Positions 45,349 to 54,303 of a DNA stretch of 64,000 bases are shown piece after piece; within the stretch, counting starts at the first letter, position 1, and each line of letters opens with the position of its first letter. Under the pieces are notes generated by a model. That model was not told the origin of the DNA, did no database searches, and saw nothing but the letters and a program-made list of their open reading frames with translations. Both the position numbers and the translations under genes were made by a program. Origin of the DNA: an uncultured Latescibacterota bacterium (GTDB taxonomy: Bacteria; Latescibacterota; UBA2968); the NCBI GenBank assembly GCA_958295785.1, contig OY282377.1, forward strand, positions 510,394-574,393. Direction: 5' to 3'.

Positions 45349-45455
45349 ACCGCCAGCGATGAATCGCCTTTCCGCGCAGAACGCGACTTGCCCATTCGCG
45401 GCAACGGTCAGCGCGTTATCCGTCTATCGCAACATCGCCATCCCGCGCAACAAAA

Positions 45456-45492
45456 AACCGCAGGACGTGCTCACGTCCTGCGGTTCGCGTTT
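45456..45492. terminator. bidirectional terminator
   Basis: A 14-bp perfect stem AACCGCAGGACGTG/CACGTCCTGCGGTT is followed by CGCGTTTTTTT on the plus strand, with AAAAAA ahead of it serving the minus strand. It lies between the micro-protein gene and the convergent restriction enzyme gene. Confidence 0.9.
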
Positions 45493-45515
45493 TTTTGCCC
45501 TTTTCAATTATCCCA

Positions 45516-46253
45516 TTATCCCATCGCCATAGCGGCAATCCTTCCTGCCAATATCGACATAAAACTCCGCATGCCTGTCAACTGACTGCGACTCTGATAC
45601 GCTCCTGTACCCATTGCTGAACGTTGTGTAAGAACAAGCGCGACTGCATCATATAATCTTTCTTGAATCAATTTGCGACAAAAAATTTCGTACCGTGCGG
45701 CATAGCTGGTATTCTCAAATTCTGGCAGGACTGCGAAATGAGGCGAGTAAAAGCGAACCGGAGTCATTGATGCTCGACATTCTTCCAAAACAAAAAAGTA
45801 GCCCACAAAAGGCTTCTGTGACTCCGCAAATGCACCTTCCCGAAAAGCTGTGTTCAAGTCCGTAGCATTGCCCAATGCCTCTTCTATCCGATTATTAAAG
45901 TTGTTGCCAAAAGAAGGGCCAACTTGTGACTTGAGTTCAATTGCTGCCAGAAGCCGATTTTTACTCATGACCAGCATATCCCAGTTTTTCGTTGGTCGAT
46001 AAAACCCAGGAAGCGTCCGTTCTCTTCTGCCATCAGTATAGACCATCACCTCATTGATGCCATTATCAACGATCAGTTGCCTTATCATCGCTGTGAAACC
46101 ATCGAGGTTTTTACCGGCAGTCACACTGGCTCTATTCCCTCTGTCCTTTACTCCGCGTTTCCTTTGGCTTTCAACAGCCCGAAAACGAGATTTCCAAAAA
46201 TGTTTTACCGCATCGGACATCAGATTCTCGTAGGCATTGATATCGACTGACAT
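45516..46253 (-). CDS. XhoI/PaeR7I-family type II restriction endonuclease
   Basis: 245 aa, the normal length. It shows the family pattern AGKNLDGFTAMIRQLI, LPGFYRPTKNWDMLVMSKNR (D92), LLAAIELKSQVGPSFGNNFN (E106-x-K108), ALGNATDLNTAFREGAF, and TSYAARYEIFCRKLIQERLY. XhoI and PaeR7I cut CTCGAG, so that specificity is plausible but not proven. ATG 46253 with GAAGAG upstream gives MSVDINAYENLMSDAVKHFW. Upstream in-frame codons lie inside the methylase gene. Co-transcribed with the methylase, 10 nt downstream of it. Confidence 0.88.
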   Translation of the reverse strand: MSVDINAYENLMSDAVKHFWKSRFRAVESQRKRGVKDRGNRASVTAGKNLDGFTAMIRQLIVDNGINEVMVYTDGRRERTLPGFYRPTKNWDMLVMSKNRLLAAIELKSQVGPSFGNNFNNRIEEALGNATDLNTAFREGAFAESQKPFVGYFFVLEECRASMTPVRFYSPHFAVLPEFENTSYAARYEIFCRKLIQERLYDAVALVLTQRSAMGTGAYQSRSQLTGMRSFMSILAGRIAAMAMG

Positions 46254-46263
46254 TTTACACTCT

Positions 46264-47265
46264 TCAAGAGAAAATTTCTCGCTGATGATTGCTGATAAGT
46301 GTGTGCGTCTCCTTATCAAAACGTTTCAGTGCCTTCTGAAAATAATCTTCATCTATTTCCGTTGTAATGCTATTGCGTCCCGATTGCCAAGCGGCTAAAG
46401 CTGTTGTCCCGGACCCGTGAAATGGGTCGAGAACTGTATCCCCTACAAAGCTAAACATCCGAATCAATCTTTTTGCAAGTTCGAGAGGATACGGCGCAGG
46501 GTGAGATTTTGTTGAAGCACCTGTTACATCTGTCCAGATTTGATTGAACCACGCTTTGTGATTGATGTCGGAGATGACGCTGAATGCCCTTTCAATAAAA
46601 ACAGGGCTTCTATATCCTCCGGGTTTGCGCTCCATGAGAATGAACTCAATGTCATTTTTAATGACTGAGTTCGGCTCATAGGGCTTCCCTAAAAAACCCG
46701 AACTTTGAGATGATTCAAATTTGGCATTTGAAATTTTGTGCCAAATGATGGGGGCCAAATTGTCAAAACCAATTTTACGACATTGTTCCTGAATAGACGC
46801 ATGAAGCGGGACAACCGTGTGCCGTCCCTTGTTTTGCCTGCGGGAGATACAGACATCCCCCACGACACATACGAGCCGTCCCCCTGGAACGAGGGCTTCA
46901 TAACATTGCGTCCAGATTTTGTTTAACTCTTCTAAAAAAATCTCATAATTTTTTGTGCCGCCCAATTGCCCTTTTCGATCAGTATACTTTTTTAAGGTCC
47001 AATAAGGTGGAGAGGTTACAACAAGGTGGACACTTTGAGGCTCCACAAAAGACATATCTCTTGCATCTGCGCGATGAAAATGATGAAATGTTGGCAAATT
47101 GGGCAAAATGAAATCTATTTGGCGCAATAACGCATCCTGCTTGGCGAGCTTTGGAATTGCAGTCTGCTCGTTCTCAAGTTCTCTCAAAGCATCAGGCGCG
47201 AATTTTGTAAGAATATCCTCTTTGGAAAAATTGAGAAATGTTTTCTCTTGAACGATAGTATCCAT
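46264..47265 (-). CDS. site-specific DNA methyltransferase (beta-class) of the XhoI-like system
   Basis: 333 aa from ATG 47265. Catalytic motif VVTSPPYWTLKKYTDRKGQL (TSPPYW at 84-89) precedes the target region, and the AdoMet motif DPFHGSGTTALAAWQSGRNS is near the C-terminus: the order of beta-class N4-cytosine/N6-adenine enzymes. It protects host DNA from the adjacent endonuclease. The open frame extends to 47409 (49 more residues), but the conserved part and a GGGGGAT site favour the later start. It is not the M.PaeR7I type, so methylase and nuclease may have been re-paired. Confidence 0.85.
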   Translation of the reverse strand: MDTIVQEKTFLNFSKEDILTKFAPDALRELENEQTAIPKLAKQDALLRQIDFILPNLPTFHHFHRADARDMSFVEPQSVHLVVTSPPYWTLKKYTDRKGQLGGTKNYEIFLEELNKIWTQCYEALVPGGRLVCVVGDVCISRRQNKGRHTVVPLHASIQEQCRKIGFDNLAPIIWHKISNAKFESSQSSGFLGKPYEPNSVIKNDIEFILMERKPGGYRSPVFIERAFSVISDINHKAWFNQIWTDVTGASTKSHPAPYPLELAKRLIRMFSFVGDTVLDPFHGSGTTALAAWQSGRNSITTEIDEDYFQKALKRFDKETHTLISNHQREIFS

Positions 47266-47470
47266 TGTAACCAAATCCCCCGTTCTTGCACCGAGTTTGG
47301 TGCTATTGACCGCTCTTGCATAAACTCCTGCTGCCGAGCAGTCGTCTATGGCTGTTTTGAAAGTGCTCGTTTTGAAGCGTGGAATAGACCTTTCCTCGGG
47401 GCTTGTCAATCAAGTTGTTGTCCTTGATATTCCTCTGCAAATCCACATCATTATACGGGCATCGATGGCC

Positions 47471-48085
47471 CTAGTAGAGCCGTTCCCGGTTGGCCTCGTC
47501 CTCGGAGTCGTCGATCTCTTTGGCGTCGGCACCTGCTATCTGGTCTGCTAGCACCTGGCCATAAGTGGGATAGGCCGCACGGTCTATCTGGCCTTCTGGA
47601 TCCCAAAGACGCGAGCGGATGAGGGCGCGACCGCAGTGCAGGAAGGCTTCCGCCACTGTCACTCGCAACCCGGAAACGGATACGCGATGCCCCCACTTCA
47701 TCGGCTCCAAGATCTCCGCATCGGTGACTATCTCCGCCTTTCCCTTTACCCGCAGCGTCTCGTTTATCCCCGGCACGAAGAAGATCAACCCCACGCCGGG
47801 GTTCTGCACGATGTTCTGGAGCGAGTCCACCTGATTGTTGCCCGGGCGGTCGGGAAGCAGCGTCTTGTCGTCCATGACCTGAACGAACCCGGGCTGGTCG
47901 CCTCGAGGCGAGGCGTCGGCCTGCCCCTTGGCGTTGGTCGTGCTCAGAATGCAGAAGGGCGAAAGGGCGATGAAGTTCTGGCAATGCCCGTCCAGATGAT
48001 CCAACACCTTTTGTGCGGCCCGCGGTGCCGGTGGTTTATAGACGGTCCTCAATTCCGAATGGTTGTTAACGCTCAGGTTGCACAT
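47471..48085 (-). CDS. PPOX-type FMN-dependent flavoprotein (MSMEG_1061-like)
   Basis: 204 aa split-barrel flavoprotein of the pyridoxamine-phosphate oxidase superfamily: FIALSPFCILSTTNAKGQAD, ASPRGDQPGFV, LLPDRPGNNQVDSLQNIVQN, VGLIFFVPGINETLRVKGKA. These motifs match the MSMEG_1061 family, which binds FMN or F420 and reduces or oxidises unknown small substrates. No partner gene indicates the substrate. Higher GC and independent of the RM genes. Confidence 0.85.
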   Translation of the reverse strand: MCNLSVNNHSELRTVYKPPAPRAAQKVLDHLDGHCQNFIALSPFCILSTTNAKGQADASPRGDQPGFVQVMDDKTLLPDRPGNNQVDSLQNIVQNPGVGLIFFVPGINETLRVKGKAEIVTDAEILEPMKWGHRVSVSGLRVTVAEAFLHCGRALIRSRLWDPEGQIDRAAYPTYGQVLADQIAGADAKEIDDSEDEANRERLY

Positions 48086-48097
48086 TCCTCGTTGATG

Positions 48098-48556
48098 TCA
48101 AATGTCTCTATCGCGCGATGTTCCCGGCGCAGATGGGTCGCCTTCAATCCAGGCTTCGCCTCCATCGGTCCACACCTCTTTTTTCCAGATCGGCACGGTT
48201 TGTTTCAAGCGGTCAATCGCGTAGTGACACGCTTCCAATGACGCTTTGCGATGGGGCGAAGAAACCGCGATCAACACGCTGATCTCTCCAATTTCCAACC
48301 GCCCTATGCGGTGCAACATGCCCACGCGATCCACGTCCCACTTGTCTTTGATCTCATCCCCAATTTCGCGCATCTTTTTTTTGGCCATCTCGTTATACGC
48401 ATCGTAAATGAGATAAGACGTTCCGCGGCCTTTTGTGTTGTCGCGCACCACGCCGGCAAATGTCGTTACGGCGCCGTCCGAATCTGCCAGCACCGCATCG
48501 TACAGCGCGTCCGGTTTTATCTCTGCGTTTTGAATTTTATACACGTCATCAGCCAT
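48098..48556 (-). CDS. moaE: molybdopterin synthase catalytic subunit MoaE
   Basis: 152 aa. Gives TTFAGVVRDNTKGRGTSYLI, then AYNEMAKKKMREIGDEI, GRLEIGEISVLIAVSSPHRK, and the catalytic lysine region RLKQTVPIWKKEVWTDGGEA. MoaE converts cPMP to molybdopterin using sulfur carried by MoaD. Other moa genes are not in this window. It lies 108 nt downstream of moaD. Confidence 0.95.
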   Translation of the reverse strand: MADDVYKIQNAEIKPDALYDAVLADSDGAVTTFAGVVRDNTKGRGTSYLIYDAYNEMAKKKMREIGDEIKDKWDVDRVGMLHRIGRLEIGEISVLIAVSSPHRKASLEACHYAIDRLKQTVPIWKKEVWTDGGEAWIEGDPSAPGTSRDRDI

Positions 48557-48664
48557 ATCAAATTCCTATGTAGCGGTCAGCGGTCAGTCCACCCCGCCGC
48601 GTGTGTTTCCTTTGTTTCTGCGAGCACGGGGCCGCACCTGTATTTCATCTGCGTTGATCAGGGG

Positions 48665-48910
48665 TTAGCCTCCGCTCACGGGGGGGATGAACGCGACCTC
48701 GTCTCCCACTCGAAGTTGCACATTGCGATTGACATACACTTGGTTGACCGACACCATCAAACTCGGCGCGAGGTCTGCAAATCGCGCTTGCTCTGATGCG
48801 AGGGTGGAGATCAAGTCTGCCACAGTCGCGCCAGGGGCCAGCGTCATTCTTCGATCACTGACCCCCATCAAATCGCGGCAAGACGCGAAAAAGAGTACGG
48901 TTATGGTCAC
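48665..48910 (-). CDS. moaD: molybdopterin synthase sulfur-carrier subunit MoaD
   Basis: 81 aa ubiquitin-like protein: MTITVLFFASCRDLMGV, VSVNQVYVNRNVQLRVGDEV, ending AFIPPVSGG, with the C-terminal Gly-Gly that becomes a thiocarboxylate. The start overlaps the stop of the NAPRTase-like gene by ATGA. Confidence 0.95.
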   Translation of the reverse strand: MTITVLFFASCRDLMGVSDRRMTLAPGATVADLISTLASEQARFADLAPSLMVSVNQVYVNRNVQLRVGDEVAFIPPVSGG

Positions 48911-49905
48911 GGTGTCACCCCAAATACTTGTCGCAGCCTCGGATTGTCCTGAATGCCCGGCTTGCGCCCGCGTTTGGCAATGGGTTTGCCATTGACCTCT
49001 TTCAGGTCCGCAGTAAAATCAATTGGCGACGCGTTGCTGATCGCGTTGCCCACGCCAAAACCCGCAATTGGACATTGCAACCGCACAAATTCTGAAATCC
49101 GCTCGGGCGTTAAGCCCCCGCTCACAAAAATGCCCACGTTGTCAAAGCCCGCCCGATCCAGTGCCTCGCGCACGCGGCAGACCAACGCGGGCGTCACCCC
49201 GCCCAACTCAGAGGGCGTGTCCAAGCGCACGCCCCACAATCGCCCGGACAGGGCACGCGCCACGCGCACGCTTTCTTCGGCTTCGTCGAGAAACGTATCC
49301 ACCAGCACAATGCGCCGCACGGAATCGGGCATGTGGGCATCAAACGCTCGGGCAGCAGCGATGGTGTCGCCGTAAATCAACATCAAGGCGTGAGGCATCG
49401 TGCCCGATGCCTTCTGCCCGCACAAAGCAGCCCCTGCCGGCGTTGCAAAGCCAGCGCATCCCCCAATGCCCGCGGCGTATTCCATGCGGTCTGACACGGC
49501 GGGATGGACGTGCCGCGCGCCAAAGCTGATGATGGGAATCTCGCCCGCGGCTTCCACGCAGGCGCGGGCTGCCGTGGCCCAACCGCTGCCGTGCGCGAGC
49601 GTGCCCAACAAAGCCGTTTCAAGCGCGCCAATGGCGCGATAATCCGCATTTAGGCGCAACACCACTTCCTTGCACGTCATCGCTACGCCATCATCCAGTG
49701 CCCAAACCCGTGCATCTTTGGGCAATATTTCGCGCAAAATGTCCAACACCTCGCGGATGCCACACAACAGGCCGTGGGCATTGGGAAATACCTCCATCAC
49801 CACAGAGGGATTGCGACCTTCGGCTTTGAGCACCGCAAGGGTATTCAAAAAATACTGATCAGCGCGAGCAGGGTCGAGAAATGGGATGGGTTGTTTGGCG
49901 TCCAT
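48907..49905 (-). CDS. nicotinate phosphoribosyltransferase-like protein
   Basis: 332 aa, short archaeal-like NAPRTase/QAPRTase fold. Visible: AADQ-like start, VVMEVFPNAHGLLCG, LGTLAHGSGWATAARACVEA, IISFGARHVHPAVSDRMEYA, WGVRLDTPSELGGVTPALVC, GIFVSGGLTPERISEF. These fit type II PRTases that make nicotinate mononucleotide from nicotinate, PRPP and ATP, although the substrate of this short form is uncertain. Operon with moaD and moaE, with an overlap of 4 nt. Confidence 0.85.
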   Translation of the reverse strand: MDAKQPIPFLDPARADQYFLNTLAVLKAEGRNPSVVMEVFPNAHGLLCGIREVLDILREILPKDARVWALDDGVAMTCKEVVLRLNADYRAIGALETALLGTLAHGSGWATAARACVEAAGEIPIISFGARHVHPAVSDRMEYAAGIGGCAGFATPAGAALCGQKASGTMPHALMLIYGDTIAAARAFDAHMPDSVRRIVLVDTFLDEAEESVRVARALSGRLWGVRLDTPSELGGVTPALVCRVREALDRAGFDNVGIFVSGGLTPERISEFVRLQCPIAGFGVGNAISNASPIDFTADLKEVNGKPIAKRGRKPGIQDNPRLRQVFGVTP

Positions 49906-49920
49906 GGCGAATCTGCGAAT

Positions 49921-49990
49921 CTGTGGAACGGGGCGCGACTGCGTAGCAGTTCATTGACAGATATAATTTATTCGGGCGGGCACGGGGCAC
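49921..49990 (+). repeat. 70-bp leader repeat, copy upstream of the NAPRTase-like gene
   Basis: GTGGAACGGGG, ACTGCGTAGCAGTTCATTGA and CAGATATAATTTATTCGGGC are repeated nearly identically at 50907-50970. AACTGC/GCAGTT forms a small hairpin. Both copies lie just upstream of minus-strand start codons. Confidence 0.7.
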
Positions 49991-50019
49991 CGCACCTACA
50001 TTTACGTCCCCCTCCGCGT

Positions 50020-50862
50020 TCATCGGTGGTTGCTTTTCGCATCCTTCATCGCATCCAAAAATGCGGAGGGCACAGGCACGGTTCCAAGCACGGGGTTGCC
50101 CCTGCTGTCGCCGTGGCAATCCGATCCGCCGGTGGGGAGCAGGCCATAGTGTTTTGCCATGGCTGAATAGCGACGCACAGCCGCGGTGTCGTGTTTGGTA
50201 TGCAGCACTTCTATGCCGTCCAATCCCTGTCCGATCAGATCGGGGATCAGCGCGTCGCGCCGATACAAAATTGGATGGGCCAGGCTGCCTAACCCACCCG
50301 CTGCATGAATAATTTCGACCGCCTCGCCGGGCGTCAGTGTGAACTTGGGTTGATACGCGGGTCGGCCATACCCCAAATACTTTTGAAATGCCTGATCGTG
50401 TGAAAACACAATGCCTTCTTCAACCAGCACATCGGCGACATGGGGCCGGCCAATCGCGGCATTGCCCGCCCGATGCAGCACTTGGGACATGGTGATTCGC
50501 ACGCCCAAGCGATTGAGCTTCTCCACGATCTTTTCCGCACGCTTGAACCGCGCCTCCTGAAATTGCTGCAACCACGCGAGCAAATCCGAATGATCGGGAT
50601 CGACAAAATAGCCCAAGATGTGGACGTCTGTACGCGCTTCTTGCGTGCTCAATTCAATGCCGGGGATCACCTCGACGCCGACCTCTCGCCCCGCGTTTTG
50701 GGCCTCTCGCACGCCGGCAACCGAATCGTGATCGGTCAGGCTGATGGCCGACAACCCCACCTCGGCGGCGCGCTGAACAACCTGTGTCGGCGAAAAAGAC
50801 CCGTCCGATTTTGTGGAATGCAGGTGTAAGTCGATGTATGTGTTGGCGCGATGTGCTGGCAT
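50020..50862 (-). CDS. PHP-domain phosphoesterase (RNase AM/YciV-like)
   Basis: 280 aa. Metal-binding PHP motifs: YIDLHLHSTKSDGSFSP (D11, H13, H15), LTDHDSVAGV (about 42-49), VIPGIELSTQ, LAHPILY (late His) and GGSDCHGDSRGNP. Members hydrolyse phosphoesters such as 3',5'-nucleotide bisphosphates or the 5' ends of rRNA precursors (RNase AM). Monocistronic between two copies of the 70-bp leader repeat. Confidence 0.9.
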   Translation of the reverse strand: MPAHRANTYIDLHLHSTKSDGSFSPTQVVQRAAEVGLSAISLTDHDSVAGVREAQNAGREVGVEVIPGIELSTQEARTDVHILGYFVDPDHSDLLAWLQQFQEARFKRAEKIVEKLNRLGVRITMSQVLHRAGNAAIGRPHVADVLVEEGIVFSHDQAFQKYLGYGRPAYQPKFTLTPGEAVEIIHAAGGLGSLAHPILYRRDALIPDLIGQGLDGIEVLHTKHDTAAVRRYSAMAKHYGLLPTGGSDCHGDSRGNPVLGTVPVPSAFLDAMKDAKSNHR

Positions 50863-50906
50863 ATTGAGTTGATAGGTGGGGTTAAATATACGAAATACGA
50901 ATCAGT

Positions 50907-50975
50907 GGAACGGGGTGCAACTGCGTAGCAGTTCATTGACAGATATAATTTATTCGGGCGGGCACAGGGGCCACG
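50907..50975 (+). repeat. 70-bp leader repeat, copy upstream of the PHP gene
   Basis: Same sequence as 49921-49990, here continuing into the GGGCGGGCACAGGGGCCACG block. The rest of the 50863-51064 gap contains no gene. Confidence 0.7.
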
Positions 50976-51064
50976 CCCCTACGGGTGATGGGGGATGAGA
51001 TTCGCCGATTCATCCATTCGTTGATGAATTGGGCCTGAAAAACGGTCAGTTGTACCCTGTCCGT

Positions 51065-51601
51065 CTATTTGTAGGTCAACCCCAGTGCCTGTCGTTTGCC
51101 TTCGCGCTGCAATTTTCGCAACTGACCGCGCACCAAATTGCGCTTGATCGCGTTGAAGTGTTCCACGATCAGCACCCCGTTGAGATGGTCGATTTCGTGC
51201 TGAAGGGCTTTGGCGACAATGCCATCCAGATCCATTTCAAATTCCCGTCCGTTCCCGTCGAGCGCGCGCACGCCAATCTGCGCGGGACGCCTGACGTCGC
51301 CCACAATGCCCGGCAGGCTCAAACACCCTTCTTCGCCGATACACTCGCCTTCTGTCCACAGAATTTCCGGGTTGATAAAGGCCAGCGGTTCGGACAGGGG
51401 ATCGCGTGGTCGCACATCCAGCACGAGAAGCCGCTCGGTAAACCCCACCTGTTGCGCCGCGAGGCCAACGCCTTCGGCTGCGTACATGGTTGCAAACATA
51501 TCTTCGATGAGTTGCTGCACCTCATCGGTTATATCGCAAATGAGAGTCGCCTTTTGCCGCAGCACGGGGCAACCAAATTTTTTGATTTCGAGTAAGGCCA
51601 T
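51065..51601 (-). CDS. def: peptide deformylase
   Basis: 178 aa. All three motifs are present: EGVGLAAQQVGF (about 43-54), EGCLSLPG (about 90-97, metal Cys) and QHEIDHLNG (about 134-142, HExxH variant). It removes the N-terminal formyl group from nascent proteins. Single gene, ATG start, preceded by MITE-like repeat E3. Confidence 0.97.
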   Translation of the reverse strand: MALLEIKKFGCPVLRQKATLICDITDEVQQLIEDMFATMYAAEGVGLAAQQVGFTERLLVLDVRPRDPLSEPLAFINPEILWTEGECIGEEGCLSLPGIVGDVRRPAQIGVRALDGNGREFEMDLDGIVAKALQHEIDHLNGVLIVEHFNAIKRNLVRGQLRKLQREGKRQALGLTYK

Positions 51602-51631
51602 ACCTGATTGTTCGAGTTAAGGGTCAGTGTT

Positions 51632-51749
51632 ATACCAATTTGCTTTTAAGTTGTCCGTATCCCGCCTCCCATCAGGGAGGAATGAGGAATGGGGAACAGA
51701 CTTACGTACGAATCATGCGTTGCTCGTCTCAAGCTGAAAATCAATTTAT
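51632..51749 (+). repeat. MITE-like repeat E3 (internally deleted)
   Basis: 118 bp that joins the 5' end of the 462-bp repeat (ATACCAATTTGCTTTTAAGT, GCCTCCCATCAGGGAGGAAT) directly to its 3' end (GAAAATCAATTTAT), so about 340 bp of the interior are deleted. Confidence 0.8.
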
Positions 51750-51794
51750 ATTCCCATTTGCCAGCCATCCCTTTGCACCAATCGGATGGCATCT

Positions 51795-52643
51795 CTAACC
51801 TTTGGCATGATCAATTCCCAACAACACCTCGTTCAAACTGCCCGTGCGATAGCCCTGAAGATCGAGCGTGACATAGCGATACCCGATGTTTTTGAGCGCG
51901 TGGGCAACGGCCTCGTTTGTTCCGCTGTCAAAAAAGCGCGCCAAATCTTCGGGCGGAACCTCGATGCGGGCGATATCCTCGTGGTGGCGAACGCGCACCT
52001 GAGCAAAGCCACGCGCTTTCAAAAATTGCTCGGCGCGGTCGATCATCTGCAAGGCTTCGGGCGTTACGGTTGTGCCGTAGGGAATCCGCGATGACAAACA
52101 CGCTGACGCGGGCATATCCCATGTGGGCAAATGCCATTGTTTTGACAGGGTTCGGACGTCGTCTTTGGTAAATCCCAACTCGACCATTGGGGCGCGAATC
52201 CCGCGCGATTCAGCGGCGGCCATGCCCGGGCGATAATCGCCTATGTCGTCTGCGATAGCGCCGTAGAGCAAATACTCGAACTTCCCCGCGCAGTGCGCGA
52301 TCACCTCGTCCAACTTGTCGGCCAGCGCGCTCTTGCAGTGAAAACACCGATCCGGATCGTTTTTCACGTAATCGGGATTCTCCATCTCTTGCGTATAGAC
52401 CACCTCGAGTTGAATGCCGATTTGATCGGCCAATGCCCGCGCCTTGTCGAGTTCGCCCATCGCATAACTCGCCGAGACCGCGGTCACAGCCAGCGCGCGG
52501 TTGCCCAACACCCGACGCGTTGCTGCCGCGAGAAAGGTGCTGTCAACCCCACCAGAGAATGCCACCACCGCGCTGCCCATGTCTTTGAGCAGGGTGTTGA
52601 GCCGCGTCAGTTTTTCATTGGGAGTCGCGTTTACTGTGTCCAT
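51795..52643 (-). CDS. larE: LarE-like ATP-dependent sulfur transferase
   Basis: 282 aa. The PP-loop VVAFSGGVDSTFLAAA (about 27-42) activates the substrate carboxylate. C100 and C103 (DRCFHCK) and C182 (PASACLSSRIPYG) are the three cysteines; C182 aligns with the sacrificial sulfur donor or cluster ligand of LarE. LarE makes the thiocarboxylates of the nickel-pincer cofactor of lactate racemase-like enzymes. LarB, LarC and LarA are not in this window. ATG 52643 has GAGGTG upstream and lies 2 nt after the ATP-grasp-like gene. Confidence 0.9.
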   Translation of the reverse strand: MDTVNATPNEKLTRLNTLLKDMGSAVVAFSGGVDSTFLAAATRRVLGNRALAVTAVSASYAMGELDKARALADQIGIQLEVVYTQEMENPDYVKNDPDRCFHCKSALADKLDEVIAHCAGKFEYLLYGAIADDIGDYRPGMAAAESRGIRAPMVELGFTKDDVRTLSKQWHLPTWDMPASACLSSRIPYGTTVTPEALQMIDRAEQFLKARGFAQVRVRHHEDIARIEVPPEDLARFFDSGTNEAVAHALKNIGYRYVTLDLQGYRTGSLNEVLLGIDHAKG

Positions 52644-52645
52644 TT

Positions 52646-54091
52646 TCACCTCGCTTTCACTGCGCCGGGAACGACTACGGCATCCACCATCCCGTGCAAT
52701 ACCTTTTTGTCTGCCGGACAAATTGTGGCCTGCAAGCCCGAAAGCACGGCCTCGTTGTCGATTACAAAATAATACGGCTGCAACCGCACCCGACCTTTCA
52801 GGGTTTTGATTTGATCGGTTTCATAGTCGTAATAAGGCGCGGAAAATGTCGCGCCATTGTGAAATTCCTGCACGACATGGGGCGTTTGTTCAAACGCACT
52901 GAGGGCGTCGCGGATCACGCCTTGCCAATCGCGCTCGGCCATATCGTGCCCAATGGCTACGCCGCGGCTGCCCCAGGCCAGTTCTGAATAGCCCGAAGGC
53001 TTGATGACCAGTTGTCGGTGTTTTTGCCCCAAGCGGCCCAAGGCGTGCCAATCGGAAAAGCACTGCCCGGCAATTTCCAACCCGGCAATAACGCCGTGCG
53101 GCGGAACCGGCGCAGGGTCTATAATCCAGGTTTTGGGAAAGGTCTGCTGCAAAAAAGCCACGGAATTTTTCCCCAAGTGCTGTTGCCAAAACCCCGAGAG
53201 CAGGGGATGGTGAAACAGGGCCATCATCATTTTTTCTTCGCAATACGCCTTCAAAGGCGGCGTGATTTTGACCAGTCCTTTGCGGACCGCGTACAAGATC
53301 AAATCGATTTGGGGCAAGTTTCGCAAATCGAACAACTCGAAAAATCTGTAAATCACATCCAACCGCCGCCGACCACGCGGCCCATTGACAAACAGGCCAT
53401 CTTCCACAAAAACCACGTCTTCGGGGGCGATGACGTGCGTCTCTAAACCCGCGGCATTCAGGCGACTGCCCAAATGCGCCATCTCGGGCCGATAGGCCGA
53501 TGCCTCTTCCGAGACCACCACGCCCAAAACCGGCGCGTCTGTGCCGGCAAGGCCCCGGATCATCCGCGCAAACCCGGTGACCATGCCATCTGCCCCGCCG
53601 ACCATGCGACCGCCGAGTTTGGCATAGCGCGCATTCAGGCTCGCGGTAAATCCAATCCCCCCGGGCACGGAGTCCAATTCCGTGGCGATCATCCCCTGTC
53701 GCGTGGGAATCACATCGGGCCGAATCAACAAGGGCACATGGCTTTTGAATCGGCTCATTTGCCCAAACTTGATCACCTCTTCGGATTTGCCCTGGTCCAA
53801 ATACCGCGCGACCCATGCGGGTTGAATGCCGCGGATGCTCTGCGAATACAAGAGATTGAGTGCCCGGTAAAACCGATAGAGATGCCCGCCCAATGCCTCC
53901 AAATGTGCCAAAACCGGCGGCGGCAGCCACCACGGCTCGGGCGACACGCGCCACGAACTGTTCGACTGCGGATGCACGGCGCGCTGTACTTCTGTGTACA
54001 ATCCGCCCTTGGGCGTTAAGGCGTCAATATAGCGTGCCCGTTCCCGGGCGTCCATCTCGTCAACGGATTTCTCCGCTTCACATAAGCTCAT
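52646..54091 (-). CDS. probable circularly permuted ATP-grasp protein
   Basis: 481 aa, not firmly recognised. Features: RPDVIPTRQGMIATELDSVP then GGIGFTASLNARY, VLGVVVSEEASAYRPEMAHL, DVIYRFFELFDLRNLPQIDL, RQLVIKPSGYSELAWGSRGV, HVVQEFHNGATFSAPYYDYE. The 'VIKPSG.SE.AWGSRGV' and 'QEF' segments look like the ATP- and Mg-binding half of ATP-grasp folds in permuted order. Adjacent to larE and translationally coupled, so it may act on the same cofactor or a carboxylate substrate (inference). Confidence 0.6.
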   Translation of the reverse strand: MSLCEAEKSVDEMDARERARYIDALTPKGGLYTEVQRAVHPQSNSSWRVSPEPWWLPPPVLAHLEALGGHLYRFYRALNLLYSQSIRGIQPAWVARYLDQGKSEEVIKFGQMSRFKSHVPLLIRPDVIPTRQGMIATELDSVPGGIGFTASLNARYAKLGGRMVGGADGMVTGFARMIRGLAGTDAPVLGVVVSEEASAYRPEMAHLGSRLNAAGLETHVIAPEDVVFVEDGLFVNGPRGRRRLDVIYRFFELFDLRNLPQIDLILYAVRKGLVKITPPLKAYCEEKMMMALFHHPLLSGFWQQHLGKNSVAFLQQTFPKTWIIDPAPVPPHGVIAGLEIAGQCFSDWHALGRLGQKHRQLVIKPSGYSELAWGSRGVAIGHDMAERDWQGVIRDALSAFEQTPHVVQEFHNGATFSAPYYDYETDQIKTLKGRVRLQPYYFVIDNEAVLSGLQATICPADKKVLHGMVDAVVVPGAVKAR

Positions 54092-54226
54092 AACAATTCC
54101 TTTGTGCGAATCAACGGAATGGCGAATCTACGGAACGCAAAACGGGGTACAACTGCGATAGCAGGTCATCGAAGGGCGTCGGGTTTTGGGTGGTTGAGCG
54201 GGGACTGATTGTTGCCTTTTGCCTCC

Positions 54227-54274
54227 CCAAAATACAAAGAACAGGGAGTCATGCAAGATGCGAATTCCCTGTTC
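54227..54274 (-). terminator. rho-independent terminator
   Basis: A 9-bp stem GAACAGGGA/TCCCTGTTC (54239-54247 with 54266-54274) is followed on the minus strand by TTTGTATTTT, 30 nt after the stop of the acidic coiled-coil gene. Confidence 0.75.
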
Positions 54275-54303
54275 CGGTTCATAGTGATCGCTGATGTGGG
54301 CAC

